Shown in pieces: positions 48,000 to 61,299 of a stretch of DNA of 64,000 nt. Below the pieces are notes generated by a model. The model was not told where the DNA came from, did no database searches, and worked only from the letters and a program-made list of their open reading frames with translations. The DNA is taken from the NCBI RefSeq assembly GCF_032854445.1, contig NC_088302.1:21957788-22021787 (forward strand), written 5' to 3'. This DNA comes from Liolophura sinensis (taxonomy: Eukaryota; Mollusca; Polyplacophora; Chitonida; Chitonidae). How positions within the stretch are numbered: position 1 is the stretch's first letter; each line of letters begins with the position of its first letter. The position numbers were made by a program, and so were the translations under genes.

Positions 48000-50900
48000 T
48001 AACAAAAATACTACTCAATGAATATACAGTCTTGCGACTACAAAGTATGATGTTTGCTTTCGGAGAATCTAGTTTGCTTCCTAGATTTTGATCATAGAGC
48101 AATGTTAACGCGCAGATCAGATGAGTTATCGAGCGCCTGAACGACTTGAACACTGGATGTCATAAAATGCAGTTTGGAGGCAGATTCTGAAAAGAGAAGT
48201 CTCTTCTCCACTTAAATAGATCTATTATTTATGAAAAGGATGGAAGTGAAAAAAACATTTTTAAGCAAAATCAAAATGTTTTCAATCAATATCCTAAGCT
48301 ACTTAGCGGTGAATGCTGAAAGCGGGGTAAATGAGCCAAAACGCACTCTTTTATGTTATATATTGGCTAGAAACCGGGTTTCAAACTGTCTCCAGCAAAA
48401 AGGAATAGTGACTTTAGTGGATTGTTTATGAAAACAAATATGTGTTAAAGTGATTTCCGTCGATGGGATTAACGTAAAGGTTATTAAGTTGGAATATGTA
48501 CTGTATTTTATTTGCATAATTTGATAGTACAGGCACCTGAAAGTCAGGGTCTATTGGTGTATGTCAACTGAGTTTTTTGTGTGCATCCGATGATTTATGT
48601 GTTTTGGTATAAATGCAAATGGCTCTGAGTTTGAGCATGTAAGACACCGCTTTCCTGTCACACGAACTGTAAGAGAGATGCTTTCAACTTTGGCAATGTT
48701 AATTATCCATACCTAACATCGAAACCGTGTGCGTTCTGTGTGTCAGTCGTCTTGTAGCATTTGTTAAAATCGTGTGTGTTGTTTTACGATTTCAAATAAG
48801 AAAAAAGTTACAATTTATTTTTATAGAAAATAGTTTGTCAAGGATATTCCGTGAAAAGCCATAATGTAAGCTGCTGTGCTTATCCTTGATTATGACATAT
48901 GAATGACTGCTAATGTATATATCATTGTATGCCGTAAAGTGGTTCGAGAGTAGCGTGGCAGCGAATGCAGGCAGGCAGACATGTTGTAGGCAGTGGTCAG
49001 TGTCAATAAGTTGAAGTTTTTTTCTGACTAAAGTTGGATATCACATAAGCTTCTTAAAAATTACAATGGGTACGGTTCTCTTGTAAGTAAATATAAACGG
49101 AGTGTGCAGGGCCTCATTCAATTTGCTTCATAAATCTGTCTAGTTTCGCACAGACTGGAGATAGGGACATTACTTACTTCATGCAGAATAAAACTGGCAC
49201 GTAGGATGTATGAACCGTTCCAGTCAAAGCGCAAATGAGACACATATTTCGATTTATAACAAATTATAAATGGTCAAATATTTTTGTCCATAATTTACGT
49301 TGCTCATTGTACTTTATTCTGAAAACTCTTTTAATTTGGGAAAGAGGATTTCATTTATTTCATGGATATTACATATGAGTTGTTCGATGCTTTGAGGTTC
49401 CATGCCAATGATCTCTGCCAAATATGTATTCCTCTCGTATATCTGTATTTGAAAACGTAAGTGCTAATCTGCGGTTCTTCGTGTTGTGCAAATTAAAATC
49501 ACATATTGGGGGAGGATATCCTACTGGGAAAATGTAGGTTTCAGTTTCAAAAGTAGTATTTTATTACACTTATTTGCCTTTAGAGATGCACTGTTCAATT
49601 ATATTTTATACCGTTTCACACAAATAGAATACTGAATAAATTTAGCAACATAAAACATTTCCCCGCAAAATTGAAAATTACTTTACATACAATCATATTA
49701 GTTTGGAGGTTTATGTTGTGCATTGTTTGCACATTGGTCTTGCAATTATTGACATGGAACGTCCATTGTGATTGACGGTTTATGTACAAATGCCTGTGTC
49801 GACGCCTGTGTTTAGCTGTGGAATCCTGTAGGCAAGGAATGGCACATGAGCGATGAGGGAACTTGCCAGTAACCTGTGCCTACCCAGCAGCTGCACAGGA
49901 AGTGAGAGACATGACAAATTTCACTGCAACAATTAAGTGTGTCAGCATAGTAGAAAATGCCAATGTCTGTCTTCAGGCCTGCAATGCGCTGAATTCGGTT
50001 CTTGTATGTAAATGCTTCATGGACAACAGACAATAAACCTTTTATCTACATGTGAAGTAGACTAGAGAATACAGTGATACTAGTTGGAACAGCCACACCA
50101 GGGATCGATTTTCCAGACCCTGACGAATTCAAGACTACAATGTAACAGTCAACTGAATAGAGCTATATAGCTCTTACATTCCTGTAGAACAATAACGCTA
50201 AACTGTTCATTTAAGGCCTTTCTGATGATACAAATATATACTAAGGTTCTCTAATGCTTGTTAAATTCTTTGCAAACAATCTCATTCTCTTTTCCTTCAT
50301 TATACATGCGTTTCGGTCCTTTTGATCGAACTACATTTTCCAACATTTATTCATATAAACAGAAATTCTTTTTATATCCACTGTCGTAAAAGCTGCCGTA
50401 TAATACCACTAGTCATCCCTGCTGCTGCTATATTCTCATTCACAGACACAATACTATGAGATTCAAAGGCAGTGACCCTAGTCAGGAATCCCCGTTATAT
50501 ACCTGGCGTCATTGTTCTTGGGTATTCTTGTGCTCAACTGAATGGAAAACTGAAAGCAATATTGATGTTGAATAAAACATATTTCAAAACCCTGGTTCAG
50601 TAGTGATCTGTGACTCATTTACTTCACATGTCAAAGAAAGGAAAAATACCTGTTGTTTTATTTCCCGGGATTTCCCGATGATTTTCCGAGATGTCTATAC
50701 TCATAATAGGTTAATCTCAATGACGACGACGTTTATTGTGTTGTTTATCTGAAATGGAGTCCCGAAGACACCAAATATAACGTCCTAACCAAACTGACAT
50801 CCGGTTGGCAAGCTTTAAACCAGGCCAGTGTTGATTTACACTCGAAGATATCTTCGATTTATGAAGAACAGAACACATTTTCTGAGAAATAGTGTATCCA

Positions 50901-51275
50901 CAAACACTACGATTAGCAGTTTGTTATCGAATTTGAGAATAACTAAAACGTTTCTTACGTGTTAAAATATGAACCTACCACGACCATAATTGATTGATTA
51001 ACTGATTGATTGGTGTTTTTAAGGTCAACTTTCACTCACACAGCGGTCAGATTCTTCAGTGAATCTAGATCTAGAGTATCAGGTTTAAACAACTGGCCGC
51101 GGAATCACGAAGCGATCTTACACTTAAATAAAAAATTTAAATCATTAAATTTGGTATGTTCCGTTCTGGTGTTTTATCTGAAAATTGTTGTACAACAAGT
51201 TAACCAGAATTTATCTTTTCAAGCAATATTTTGACTTTGTAACATCAGAAATAACAATTTTAAAGTTATGTGAAA
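48000..51275. other. No gene seen
   Basis: Unique AT-rich sequence. 49754-49798 shares a short repeat with 15499-15542 (TGGAACGTCC, GATTGACGG, ACAAATG). 50988-51050 looks like a very old RUDI-type tail (TTGATTGGTGTTTTTAAGG). Confidence 0.4.
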
Positions 51276-51293
51276 TTTTGACTTAAGTCTGAG

Positions 51294-51608
51294 TGAGTGA
51301 GTGAGTGAGTGAGTGAGTGAGTGCTTGGGGTTGAACGTCATACTTACCAGTTTTTTAGTCATATGACGACGAAGGAATCCTTAGAGTGCATGTAATGTGC
51401 CTCCTTGTTGCAGGACGGATTTCCACCGCTCTCAGTGCTGCTTCATTGTGACGCCTTATCGAAGGCAAGTAAGCCACCCGCCCGAGGCATTATACTGATA
51501 CGGGTCAATGTCCTCTTTTAAGGTCTTAGGTGTGACTCGACCCACGACTGACCCTAGATCTACCGCTCCCGAAACACACGCTCTACCAACTGTGCTATCG
51601 GGGCCGGC
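51294..51608 (-). repeat. tRNA-derived SINE, family B, full length with perfect 14-bp target-site duplication
   Basis: On the minus strand: head GGCCCCGATAGCACAGTTGG (box A), GGGTCGAGTCACACC (box B-like), body GTCCTGCAACAAGGAGGCAC, tail TTCAACCCCAAGCACTCACT ending in a (CACT)n run. GACTTAAGTCTGAG flanks it at 51280-51293 and 51609-51622. Best family-B copy in the window. Confidence 0.95.
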
Positions 51609-51624
51609 GACTTAAGTCTGAGAT

Positions 51625-53170
51625 CGCTTCCTGCTTCTGGGCCCTGGCTTTGGTAAGCACATTAAACAAACTGCTCTGTACATAGATAAAGCAGACGAGG
51701 CGCAAATTCACCGCTCTCACTGCTTGTGGTGGTTTTGCCAACAGTAAGTGGTCGACAATCCAGCATGTTTTGAGAACCATTCATTTTCCAGGAATATGGT
51801 GTATATGAACGTACGTCACATGTAGGGAAAGTTCATCAGTATCTTGCCAAATGTCGATGGTTTACGCCGAGTAGTCCAGTTTCCTCCACTCGTGAAACTA
51901 ACAGCCACTATATAGTAAAAAAAATTCTCTATCGCAGTAATCAACCATAAGATAAATGAATAAATACATAAATATAAACCTCGTAGCTTGGATCATGTGT
52001 TTCTATACTACGATCGGGCGAATTCTGTATAAAACACGCTCAACCGGATTTTGCCCGTTGTTGTTTTTTGACCTAGCTAGCACTGATCTCAAACAGTTTG
52101 TAGTGTAATTGCTATTTAAAAAGCAAGTCAGCAGCACGTGAAGTAAGGCCACTGGTCTGAATTAGATAAATATTCATAGCAATCTATTCTCGTTCCAGTC
52201 ATCTTCTGTCGTCTATAAGCAGAAATATTCCTAACAGTGTTCAGGTGACCAACAGGTGGCCATGTGATTGGAAAATATGTTACTTCCTTGTTCAGAATCA
52301 CGATAAGGATTACATATACCAGGTTAACACAGTGGATAATCTCACCAAATTGGGAATCAGGCGCTATAATGATTTCAGCCTATATACACAATTTTCTGAA
52401 CAATAAAAAAAAGTCTCATCCCATTCAATCACAGGCTGAACAACTCTGAATACGCTTTGTTCACGGAATGGAAATTTGGTTAGAATATGAGGAGTTTCAA
52501 AAACAGAAATGCAAACGTAAGAAGGGAGATGAGTGATCAGCAAACAAGTTGACAGGTAATCGCATGGAAATCGATGATTGCCTAGAAGTGCGTTAGACAC
52601 CGCTAATGCGTCTGGGTACGTCTGCGTCTAATTCACCACGGGAATATATGTTGGTCTTTTAAAACATGGAGAGCAGAACATCTTCTCACTGAATCAGACG
52701 AGGAAGCTTGTGTCTATGAGCTTTTGTGTAACTGTAGAGCAAAGAACAGAGAAAGTTATCTGGCTCGCACAAAGGGTCGTACTTGTAGCTAATGGAGCAC
52801 TGGTTCTTGTGACAACTTTGTTATGTAGGCACGCCAGGATAAATGGTGTTCAGGACAAAAACGTTGTAGGAGGTATGCCATCTAAATGCTAAGTACCTCG
52901 TCAAATCTTTTGCGCCCACTGACTCTTAAACGAAGGCCTTTTTTCACAACGTTATATGCACGGCATGAGCCATTCTGCTCAGCCTGGTACAAACACGTAA
53001 ACATGCAATGAAGTGCACTGACAACGCTGTGTCTACGACGCTGAAATAAACTGACACAAAAGGAAATTTGTTAATCATAACATCTTGTTTACCAGATGCA
53101 ATGAATAAATGCTACGGATCCCGCGAACAATAACTCTCCTTAGATTCACATCAGTCTTGTTTTTCATTTG
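51625..53170. other. No gene seen
   Basis: Short frames without motifs; a few AAATA-like runs near 51950 may be old SINE tails. Confidence 0.4.
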
Positions 53171-53185
53171 GCTTCTTTGTAACTC

Positions 53186-53456
53186 GGGGCCTCTGTGGCT
53201 CAGTCGGTTAGCGCGCTAGCGCAACGTAATGACCCAGGAGTCTCTCACCAATGCGGTCGCTGTGAGTTCAAGTCCAGCTCTTGCTGGTTTCCTCTCCGGC
53301 CGTAAGTGGGAAGGTCTGACAGCAGCCTGCGGATGGTCGTGGGTTTCTCCCGGGCTCTGCCCGGTTTCCTCCCACCATAATGCTGGCTGCCGTCGTATAA
53401 GTGAAATATTCTTGAGTACGGCGTAAAACACCAATCAAATAAATAAATAAATAAAT
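53186..53456 (+). repeat. RUDI-like V-SINE, full length with target-site duplication
   Basis: Complete head, box B, V core and tail, nearly identical to 45774-46045. Flanks CTTTGTAACTC (53175-53185) and CTTTGTGACTC (53457-53467) form an 11-bp duplication with one mismatch. Confidence 0.95.
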
Positions 53457-53459
53457 CTT

Positions 53460-53758
53460 TGTGACTCAGATACAGTGTACAATGTGATGAAGCCAGTTAG
53501 CGTCACAGGTTAATGATATCTCAACGACACTCAAACACACTCACTGGGTCTTAAGATGCTTAAATTCCAGCCCTGCTGATGTGGGAAAATACAGGCAGCG
53601 ATTCGGATTTCTGCTGATGTGTTTCAAAACTAAAAAATGCTGTTCTAACTCTTTATTTAAGTCCCTGTACATAAGTTCGAATTACTGAAGAAAACAACTG
53701 TTTAGGGACCACGACTGTGAGGCTTCATCCAATATACATGACTGATATACATATTGTT
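53460..53758. other. Spacer between two RUDI-like SINEs, no gene seen
   Basis: Unique sequence separating two same-direction SINE insertions that have independent target-site duplications. Confidence 0.5.
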
Positions 53759-53760
53759 CA

Positions 53761-53984
53761 GGGGCCTCCGTGGCTCAGTTGGTTAGCCAGTTAACGCAGC
53801 GTAATGACCCAAGAGCCTCTCCCCAATGCGGTCGCTGTGAGTTCAAGTCCAGCAAACTTCGGATGGTCGTGGGTTTCCCCCGGGCTCTGTCCGGTTTCCA
53901 TCCACCATAATGCTGGCCGCGGTCGTACAAGTGAAATATTCTTGAGAACGGCATAAAACACCAAATAAATAAATACACATATAG
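53761..53984 (+). repeat. RUDI-like V-SINE with internal deletion and perfect 12-bp target-site duplication
   Basis: Head and tail are intact, but about 50 bases between CAAGTCCAGC and CGGATGGTCG (normally the CTCATGCTGGC to CAACCTG part) are missing. ATACATATTGTT flanks it at 53747-53758 and 53985-53996, so the deletion either predates insertion or happened inside the inserted copy. Confidence 0.92.
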
Positions 53985-53999
53985 ATACATATTGTTAAA

Positions 54000-54475
54000 A
54001 TTTAGTTGTATTAATTACTGGTGAGTCTATAAGTGCCTATACACCATAGCTTAATTTATATAAGGATGTAATATACCCCTTTGGGTTTCTGTTCACGTCA
54101 AGTTTATAAAGAACATAATTCGTTTGTATTCCCTTGGTGAATAAAATGAAATGAAATAGTTGGATATGTATCTAATTCCACATGAATTGGAGCTAAGGGA
54201 TGTAAAATGACCCATGTTAGATCAGCAGGGAGCTATTGTGAACAGTGGAAAACAGAAGTACAACCACACCTACGCACAACTGGACATTATGCAGTTACTA
54301 CAACTATGAAATGTAACATGGATATCATGCCAAGAATATCGTCTGCATCACTGAAAACCGATAAGTTTCTTTCTAATGTACATGTTTTCTTATAGCTTTA
54401 TTCAATATTTTATCACTATTTCTTACATAATCCTTTGGCGACTTGTGTTTTAGGTTGGTTTGAAAATGAGTATTG
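54000..54475. other. No gene seen
   Basis: A 62-codon plus-strand frame (54207-54395) has no recognisable motif. Confidence 0.4.
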
Positions 54476-54477
54476 CG

Positions 54478-54790
54478 ATTATTGACTTGGAACGCATGAG
54501 CAGTATACGAATGGTTAGAACCTCCGCCGCGAAGTTGGGAGTACCAGGGATCAAACCCAGGTTTATACCAAAGATTTGTGGTACTTGTTGCTGACTCGCT
54601 TGGCGCTCAGCACTAAAGGGTTAGAGCAAAAGGAAACAGTTCTGGTTGGCCCGGCGTCAGTATAATGTGACTGGTTGAGGTGTCATGCCTGGTGTCTTCG
54701 GTATGATACTTCAGTGGCGGCAGCAGTTTGGCAGCACTGTCTAGCCCTGCCACAAGAAGTACGACGTTAAACCTTAAACACACATACATA
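54478..54790 (+). repeat. tRNA-derived SINE, family C, near full length
   Basis: GGTTAGAACCTCCGCCGCGA head, AGGGATCAAACCCAGG box B-like, GCGCTCAGCACTAAAGGG, CAGTATAATGTGACTGGTTG, GTGTCATGCCTGGTGTCTTC, tail CGACGTTAAACCTTAAACAC. Confidence 0.85.
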
Positions 54791-55076
54791 CTTTTTTACC
54801 ATAAAATGTGGCTACTGACAAATACTTTGTGAAGAGCATTTTGAAATGTGATCTAAGTCTAACATACAGATGAAGAGTTATTCTATAAGTAAATCCGTGG
54901 TTTTAGATTGAGAGAGCAAATATGTGAATTAAAAATGCAATATTAGCATACACAGTATCCCATTTGCATACATAGACGACACTACACCAAAGTATGACTT
55001 CGTACAGGCCTCCACAGAGAACTGATCTTAAGATAAAATTTATATTTTTATATCCAGAGCAGCTTATTTGTGTAAT

Positions 55077-55212
55077 AATTTATTTATTTATTTGATTGAT
55101 GTTTTACGCCGTATTAAAGAATATTTCACTTATAGGACGGCGGCCAGCATTATGGTGGGGGAAAACCGCGCAAAGCCCGGGGGAAACTCAGGACCATCCG
55201 CAGGCTGCTGGC
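55077..55212 (-). repeat. RUDI-like V-SINE, 3' half
   Basis: On the minus strand: CCAGCAGCCTGCGGATGGTC, core, GACGGCG-type tail with AAATA repeats. Truncated at the 5' side. Confidence 0.9.
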
Positions 55213-55274
55213 ATTTGTGTAATAAACGCCGCCTTGAACAGAGCCATACTTCAATGCAGGGCATAGCATTTATT

Positions 55275-55436
55275 TGTATTTATTTATTTGATTAGTGTTT
55301 TTACACCGTACTCAAGAATATTTCACTTGTAGACAGTGGCCAGCATTATGGTGAGAAGAAATCGGACAGAACCCGGGGAAACCCAAGACCATCCGCAGGT
55401 TGCCGGTAGACCTTCTCACGAGGACAGATAGAAAGA
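55275..55436 (-). repeat. RUDI-like V-SINE, 3' half plus
   Basis: Same direction as the copy 60 bases to its left and similarly truncated, but more diverged (GGTGTAAAAACACTAATCAA tail, GGGTTTCCCCGGGTTCTGTC core). Confidence 0.88.
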
Positions 55437-55439
55437 CTC

Positions 55440-55960
55440 AGGTTTAGCTTCTGGAAATTTGTAACACGATGAAAAGGTCACAGAACTCTTGAGAAATAGC
55501 CAATGTCAATAACTGGATTTGAAGTCACTGTAATTAGAAGAAGAAGCCAGAAAGTATGAACTAGTCTCAGCAAGCCTGTATCACAGACCAATCAGTGCAA
55601 GCTGTTTCAATCCTAATCAATCTGAGATTCAGTCGATTGGCTTATTAAGAAGCCTTGAAAAAATCTCCGCTTTAAAAACAAATCTATTTAGTTAGCGGTA
55701 TCTTTAGTCATCAGATTTTTCCACCTGTTTTTTCTTTTGATCTTTCTTTTAACCATAGTGATTCAATGACTTCAATGGACTTCAGTTCAAACAAAGTATT
55801 TCAACATGTTAAAAAATTACATTACTTTGTAATTAGCTGGTGACAATATGTATTTTTATATATTAAAAAAGTCTTCGAGCTGGTGTGGGACAAGGTTTGC
55901 TGTTGAGCCCTCTCCTAATCCTTACCTACATTAAAGAAGTCCGCGGGTATGTTTTAATTC
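55440..55960. other. No gene seen
   Basis: Unique AT-rich sequence. Confidence 0.45.
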
Positions 55961-55976
55961 AGAGAATCTGATACGA

Positions 55977-56236
55977 TTTATTTATTTATTTATTTGGTAT
56001 TTTTCGCTGCACTCATGAATATTTCACTTATACGACGGCGGCCAGCATTATGGTGGGAGGAAACTGGGCAGAGACCGGGGGAAACACACCACGAAGGTTG
56101 CTGCAGACCTTCCCACGTACGGCCGGAGAGGAAGCCAGCATGAGCTAGATTTGAACTCTCAGCGATCGCATTGATGAGAGACCCCTGGGTCATTACGCTG
56201 TGCTAGCGCGCTAACCAACTGAGCCACGGATGCCCC
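55977..56236 (-). repeat. RUDI-like V-SINE, full length with perfect 12-bp target-site duplication
   Basis: On the minus strand: head GGGGCATCCGTGGCTCAGTT, box B-like GAGAGTTCAAATCTAGC, core, tail with AAATA repeats. AATCTGATACGA flanks it at 55965-55976 and 56237-56248. Confidence 0.95.
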
Positions 56237-56865
56237 AATCTGATACGAGATACAAGCTCTATTTTTACCACTGTTTATCGGATGAACAAATGGTACTGAC
56301 CTTGAACTTGGTTCATGGCCTAAATAAATATGCATATATACATGATCACGCAGTTACTTCGGTTTGAAAGCAAAATGGGTAACTAATGTTGCCTCGGATA
56401 TCTGTGTAAATGAATTTCCATTCAATGACGACACTCTTTTCTATTTATTCAAAATCAGCGCATTGTGCAATTAAGGGCTAACTATAGAAGCTTAAATGAC
56501 TTAGTAAAGAGTAGGAAACCTTTAGAAATCTTTTGATCACTAGATTCATCTGTTAACTGAAATGAAACAGTCAGCATGAAATTCTGATTAAAATAATAGG
56601 TCCTTACCCAACGCACTCTTAAGATCGAATTCCACCGGAAGTCATCTTTGTGCCAAACGGTGAAATTCAACAGACAATTCTTCGATGTTGAATGCCATCA
56701 TTGAACGCTGTAAGACACATGGATGTAACGAGTATGATCTATTATCTACGTTAAGGCACTATACATTAAGCAGAACGTTCGATTTCCTTTAAGTTACCAC
56801 TGATAAATGGAGCTGGCACAACCATATTTACATATGTTCCACAGAGTGATACAGTTGTTCCATAT

Positions 56866-56925
56866 TTTGACTGGTCTTTCAAGCGCCGTACTCAAGAATA
56901 CTTCACTTTTAAGACGGCAGCCTAG
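56866..56925 (-). repeat. RUDI-type tail fragment
   Basis: TTGACTGGTCTTTCAAGCGC and CGTACTCAAGAATACTTCAC then TTTTAAGACGGCAGCC match the reversed tail; nothing else of the element remains. Confidence 0.7.
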
Positions 56926-56929
56926 CCTT

Positions 56930-59900
56930 TCGCTAGATATTTGACAAACAGCATGATTTAGATCCCAAACAAAACCAACAATATCGAACCTGATACCTGA
57001 TGGTATATGGGCGTGTTGGTTGTGTCGAGAACTAGGCGTTGTATCGAATAAGCTAGAGATTGAGGGTCCACAGACTGGTGCAGAATACTCGTTACCATTA
57101 TGTCAAAAATAGAAACTTGGGAATATTACCAACAGCCACAAAAAAGTCAACGTGATTTTGAACTCCGTCCAAAAGGTTAGCGAATGAACTGTGTTAAAAG
57201 ATAGGATGTTAAAAATGCCAACCACACACCGACAAACAGACAGACAGAGCAAGTATTTATGTCTTGGTTTTGCCTTGAGTACTGATCTGAAATCATGCAC
57301 GTGACATTTTACCCATGAGCTTAGGTCTAAGTTGAAAGATCTGAGAGAAAAACAGGTACAAATGTCCCCAGTGGTAATGAATGAGTACGAGGATAAAGAT
57401 GGTCAATTAGAGTAAGAGTGGATCAATAAGAAATAATGACACAGCTCGGCTACCAACTACTAACAACATCTTACAATGATTTGTCCTGACAAAAACCAGA
57501 ATCATATTTCATCCAATCTTTTTGAAATGATTCTTCCGCGAAAGACATTTCATTATGAGTTGACCTGCTTTAGAGAAGCCTCATTAGCTGGAAATATTGT
57601 ACTGATGTTCATTTGATAAGACCCATGTTGACTTGCAGAGGCACATAATTATTGTTGGTGGTGCCGAGACCCAGGTAGTAAACGAAGCCCCACATGCATA
57701 TAAACCGACTATATAGAATGACCATATGGACGCCCTAATTCTATTTTGTGATCATATTTCTAAGGCAGCGAAGCTTATGAAAAGCTAAGATAATTTGTTT
57801 GAATAATTTAGATGCCATAGGAAAATACGTTTATGAGGTTTATGCGATAATATGGTATTGAAGAAATGCTCGCAGACACAGCCAACGACTGACGCGAAAA
57901 ACAACTAAAAACAAACTCCCTAAAAAGCTCTGGTTAGGTAATTGTGTCAGTATATTCGAACCAATGCAAATGTGCATAGTGTTGGATTCTCTGAAGATGA
58001 CAATACACATAAAGCACTTATCGCTTTAAAGACATTGTATTATAAAATGCACCCATTAGAATGAGATACTTCTCCGACCAAATCATGTGGCCCAATCATG
58101 TGGCCACGAGAGAGAGTGTTCTAAGAATTCGACAAGGTAAACATAAAACGTACTCATAAAAGTGTGAACCTTGAGATAAAACAAACATTTTTTCCAGTAC
58201 AACTGAGATATGTACTTTTTATTAAAGGCTACTTATCAACAAGAATGTTACACAAATGTCACTTACGACGCCTAGACATGTACTTTCTACATTTATCAAA
58301 ACGAAAAGAATTCAACACAACAGGAAATAACCACGTCTTCGAAAAGTACCAATTTCGCAAACACCAAAACATCTATACTGAATATGATCTTGTTCCACCA
58401 AGCCTTGCCAAAACTGTACTCAAAATCAACTACGGTATATGACCCAAAAATTCGCTCAAAACAGCTCATTTTAGAGGTTAGTAAATATCATAAAAATGGT
58501 ACTTTTCACGTGCAAACTTTGTTTCAAGTAGGATATCATTCTAACAATGCCCTCCAAACCAATGAACAACTTAGTCATGAACGAAATTTATGACATTTAC
58601 CTTACCAGCCAGGTCACACTAATACATTACTATGCAGAAACTGAAGTTGTAATGACAAAGAACTCAGAAGAATGAACAAGCTTGCTTTCAGTATAATTAC
58701 AAACTTATATGTGAGATTTTTTCTGCCATTATTAATTCTGATTATTTGTATTTCTTATTTTTCTTATAAACCTGGCGAATAGAAAATGAAACCAAAATCA
58801 AGTATATTGTTCATAATTAGCCAAACAGCCTTCAAATACACTCGGAGTCATGAACAAATATTCTCCTTCTCAAAACACTGAGAGATTTTCAACATGGAGA
58901 CGGCTGCTGTTAACGGCTGGATATCAAAGATACAAACGTGAACTTTCAGAATATTTATCTAATCCTAGACGACTAACTGAACGTGGAAATTGATTGACAA
59001 ACTCTTTGGAATAAAATTTTGAAGGCATTTCTTGAGAAACCTCTCCATAATTTGAGCGCTTAGTCAATTTCTGAATAATTAGGGTCAACATCGAACCACC
59101 TCGATTGCCTTTGACCTTTAGCTTTAAATCACTTTATATCTTGTGGAAGTGGCTGAAACGACAAAATTCTATTTATGACGTTTTCCCTGTAGTCAAGTTT
59201 CATGAGTTTGCGGAATTATGGTCGCCATGGGTACGTATTTACCTCTTAATTACCTGGGCTCCCCGAACAATTACACAGGTTAAATGACTTAAGCATGGGT
59301 AGGAATTTTTCATTGCCTTGTACATGTATTAAGCATTGTGTTCTGCCAATTTTACGATCTTTTGATTACTACGTAAGATATATCGTCGCCATCTGTGCTA
59401 TGAACGGTCATGAGTAATTCATGTGTTGACCGTCTACAAGGCGACCTTTAACAGATCTATTCTCACCCACGTACATCTAGTTCTGAAAAAAACCCACACT
59501 TTTCTTGTCCAGTACATTTACAATATAATTAAAGACGTACATCAGCATAGAGAGCATAACCGGAGCAGTGATGACAGTGTGATAGCTTGCAAATGACCAC
59601 ACATACATATACATCCTGTTTAGATATATGTGCAGCATCGGTACTTCCTGTGTGTTTCAAAAAGCAATGTTTATTGATAATATACAACCACGTTCATCTG
59701 TTTTTGGTGCTCTTTCAGGATATATGGCCAGTTTTATCAATTTGATAATCAGACTGATCAGGAACTGACGAAATATAATTCAGCGTTATGATTTATGATA
59801 TACCTAATGCCTGACCCAGTTATCAAAAGAAAATACACTATCTATACACTATAAAGTATCCCTCACAATGTGATGTTGCATAATCAAAACATCGCAGTTC

Positions 59901-60800
59901 AAAATCGCACATATCGAGATACTCGAAAGTACAGCCATCATATCAATTTTAACTAATCAGACGCGAGTTATGTCTATAGTCCGACAACAAAGCTGCATCC
60001 GCTGAAGTCACGGGAACCATTCTTTGCTTTTTAGCCATACAACCGTGGGGTAAGTGTGACGCAACATAATGGTTTCGGCTTCTCTAACAGGATGTATCTC
60101 ATGACCTTGATTCGAAGTTGATTCCAAAAAATACTAAGAACGTCAGAATAAAATTAAGCCTGTTTCCATCCCTTCTTCGAAATAACTAAAGTAATTTAAT
60201 TTTTGTTGTCTTTTTCTTTTAAATTCGGAGAATGACACAATATGTCTTCACAAGGTGTCGTGGATTACAGCCCATCCAAGCAGTAAACTCTCATTCCTGG
60301 CTAAATGAACAAGGATCCTTACATCTACGACTATGCTATCGGCAAAGACGATCCAGGAAATACTGATCTTATACAAACGCTGTTAGGCTGTGACCTGTCT
60401 AACAGCTAAATAGTGTTTTCTCAGGTGTCGAGGTGTAGTAGTTATAAATATATTTACATGTAGGCCTACAGTCCTACGCACACATTGATGTCTCATGCAC
60501 CAGGTACTCTAAGCAAACTGTTCACTTTAACGGTTTGTATAGTAAATTATCAAGCATCGGTTAAACCACAGTAAATCGTCAATTTACTAAACGGAAAGGT
60601 TTTGTATGACCCACACTAATTTGTACAGGTAGCTCTGTTGATCGATTGACTAATAAAACTAAGCATATTCCATCACCAGCCAATCCATCTTTCCTGCCCA
60701 CTATCCAACTTATTGGTTGATAAAAGTGTGTCTATCACTGACACATATCACGCCGCTCTCACAATATATGTACATCTCTCTCTTACCTTGTCTAGATCGC
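56930..60800. other. No gene seen
   Basis: Long AT-rich stretch with only short frames. The two overlapping frames at 58164-58593 lack motifs. Confidence 0.45.
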
Positions 60801-60810
60801 CACCAAGCCT

Positions 60811-61257
60811 TTGTCAGATGCGTTTGAAGCCTGGATTCGTTTGCCACTCTCCTGTACCTGTTCTGTCACAGATGCCAGACCTGCACGCACGCCTCACCAC
60901 ACCTTCTCCATAGGCATGTTCACGTTGCCCAGACACACAAGTAAACCGTTAGAGCGGAAAGCTTTCGTGTCAGTCGTAACTCTCCATCTATCTTTCCCAG
61001 AGGATCTGGCACTCAATCTGTTTGGAAAAACAGTGTCTACGCTAAGATACTTCGTCCCCAGGCCGGCTGGTATTGACGTAATTTCCTTGTCGCTTGTTTA
61101 TCAACTGACGAACGCCTGTAAACTTCCTTTACCTGCGCGAACACATCGCAAAATCGTGTCCAGCGTTGTAACTACCCCAACTGAAAACAGTACCAACACT
61201 GTGTTGTTTTATCTCGGTCTGTGGCTTCGATCAGACACAGAAGACTTTGTTATCTGA
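60811..61257 (+). other. 148-codon open frame, unidentified, probably not a gene
   Basis: After the KCNN exon this is the longest frame in the window, in a locally less AT-rich patch. The composition (many Ser/Thr/Pro/Leu) shows no domain, signal peptide or repeat, and there is no convincing acceptor or donor at its ends. It could be a chance frame or part of a promoter-type region. A good acceptor-like tract lies just after it (TTTTTTTCTGGTTTCCGGTC, then AG) at 61316-61337. Confidence 0.15.
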
Positions 61258-61299
61258 GCTGTGCTCATTTTGTTGATGGAGCGCGGACCTGTTTGAAAG

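Noticed and set aside
53190-53275. Functional tRNA gene in the RUDI-like heads
   Set aside because: The tRNA-like head is a shared part of many SINE copies and is flanked by target-site duplications as a whole element.
58164-58593. Two overlapping plus-strand frames as a frameshifted gene
   Set aside because: Composition is that of AT-rich non-coding DNA; no motif and no repeat-element match seen.
60811-61257. 148-codon plus-strand frame as a gene
   Set aside because: No recognisable domain, no clear splice or start context, and a length reachable by chance in a less AT-rich patch; kept only as a low-confidence entry.
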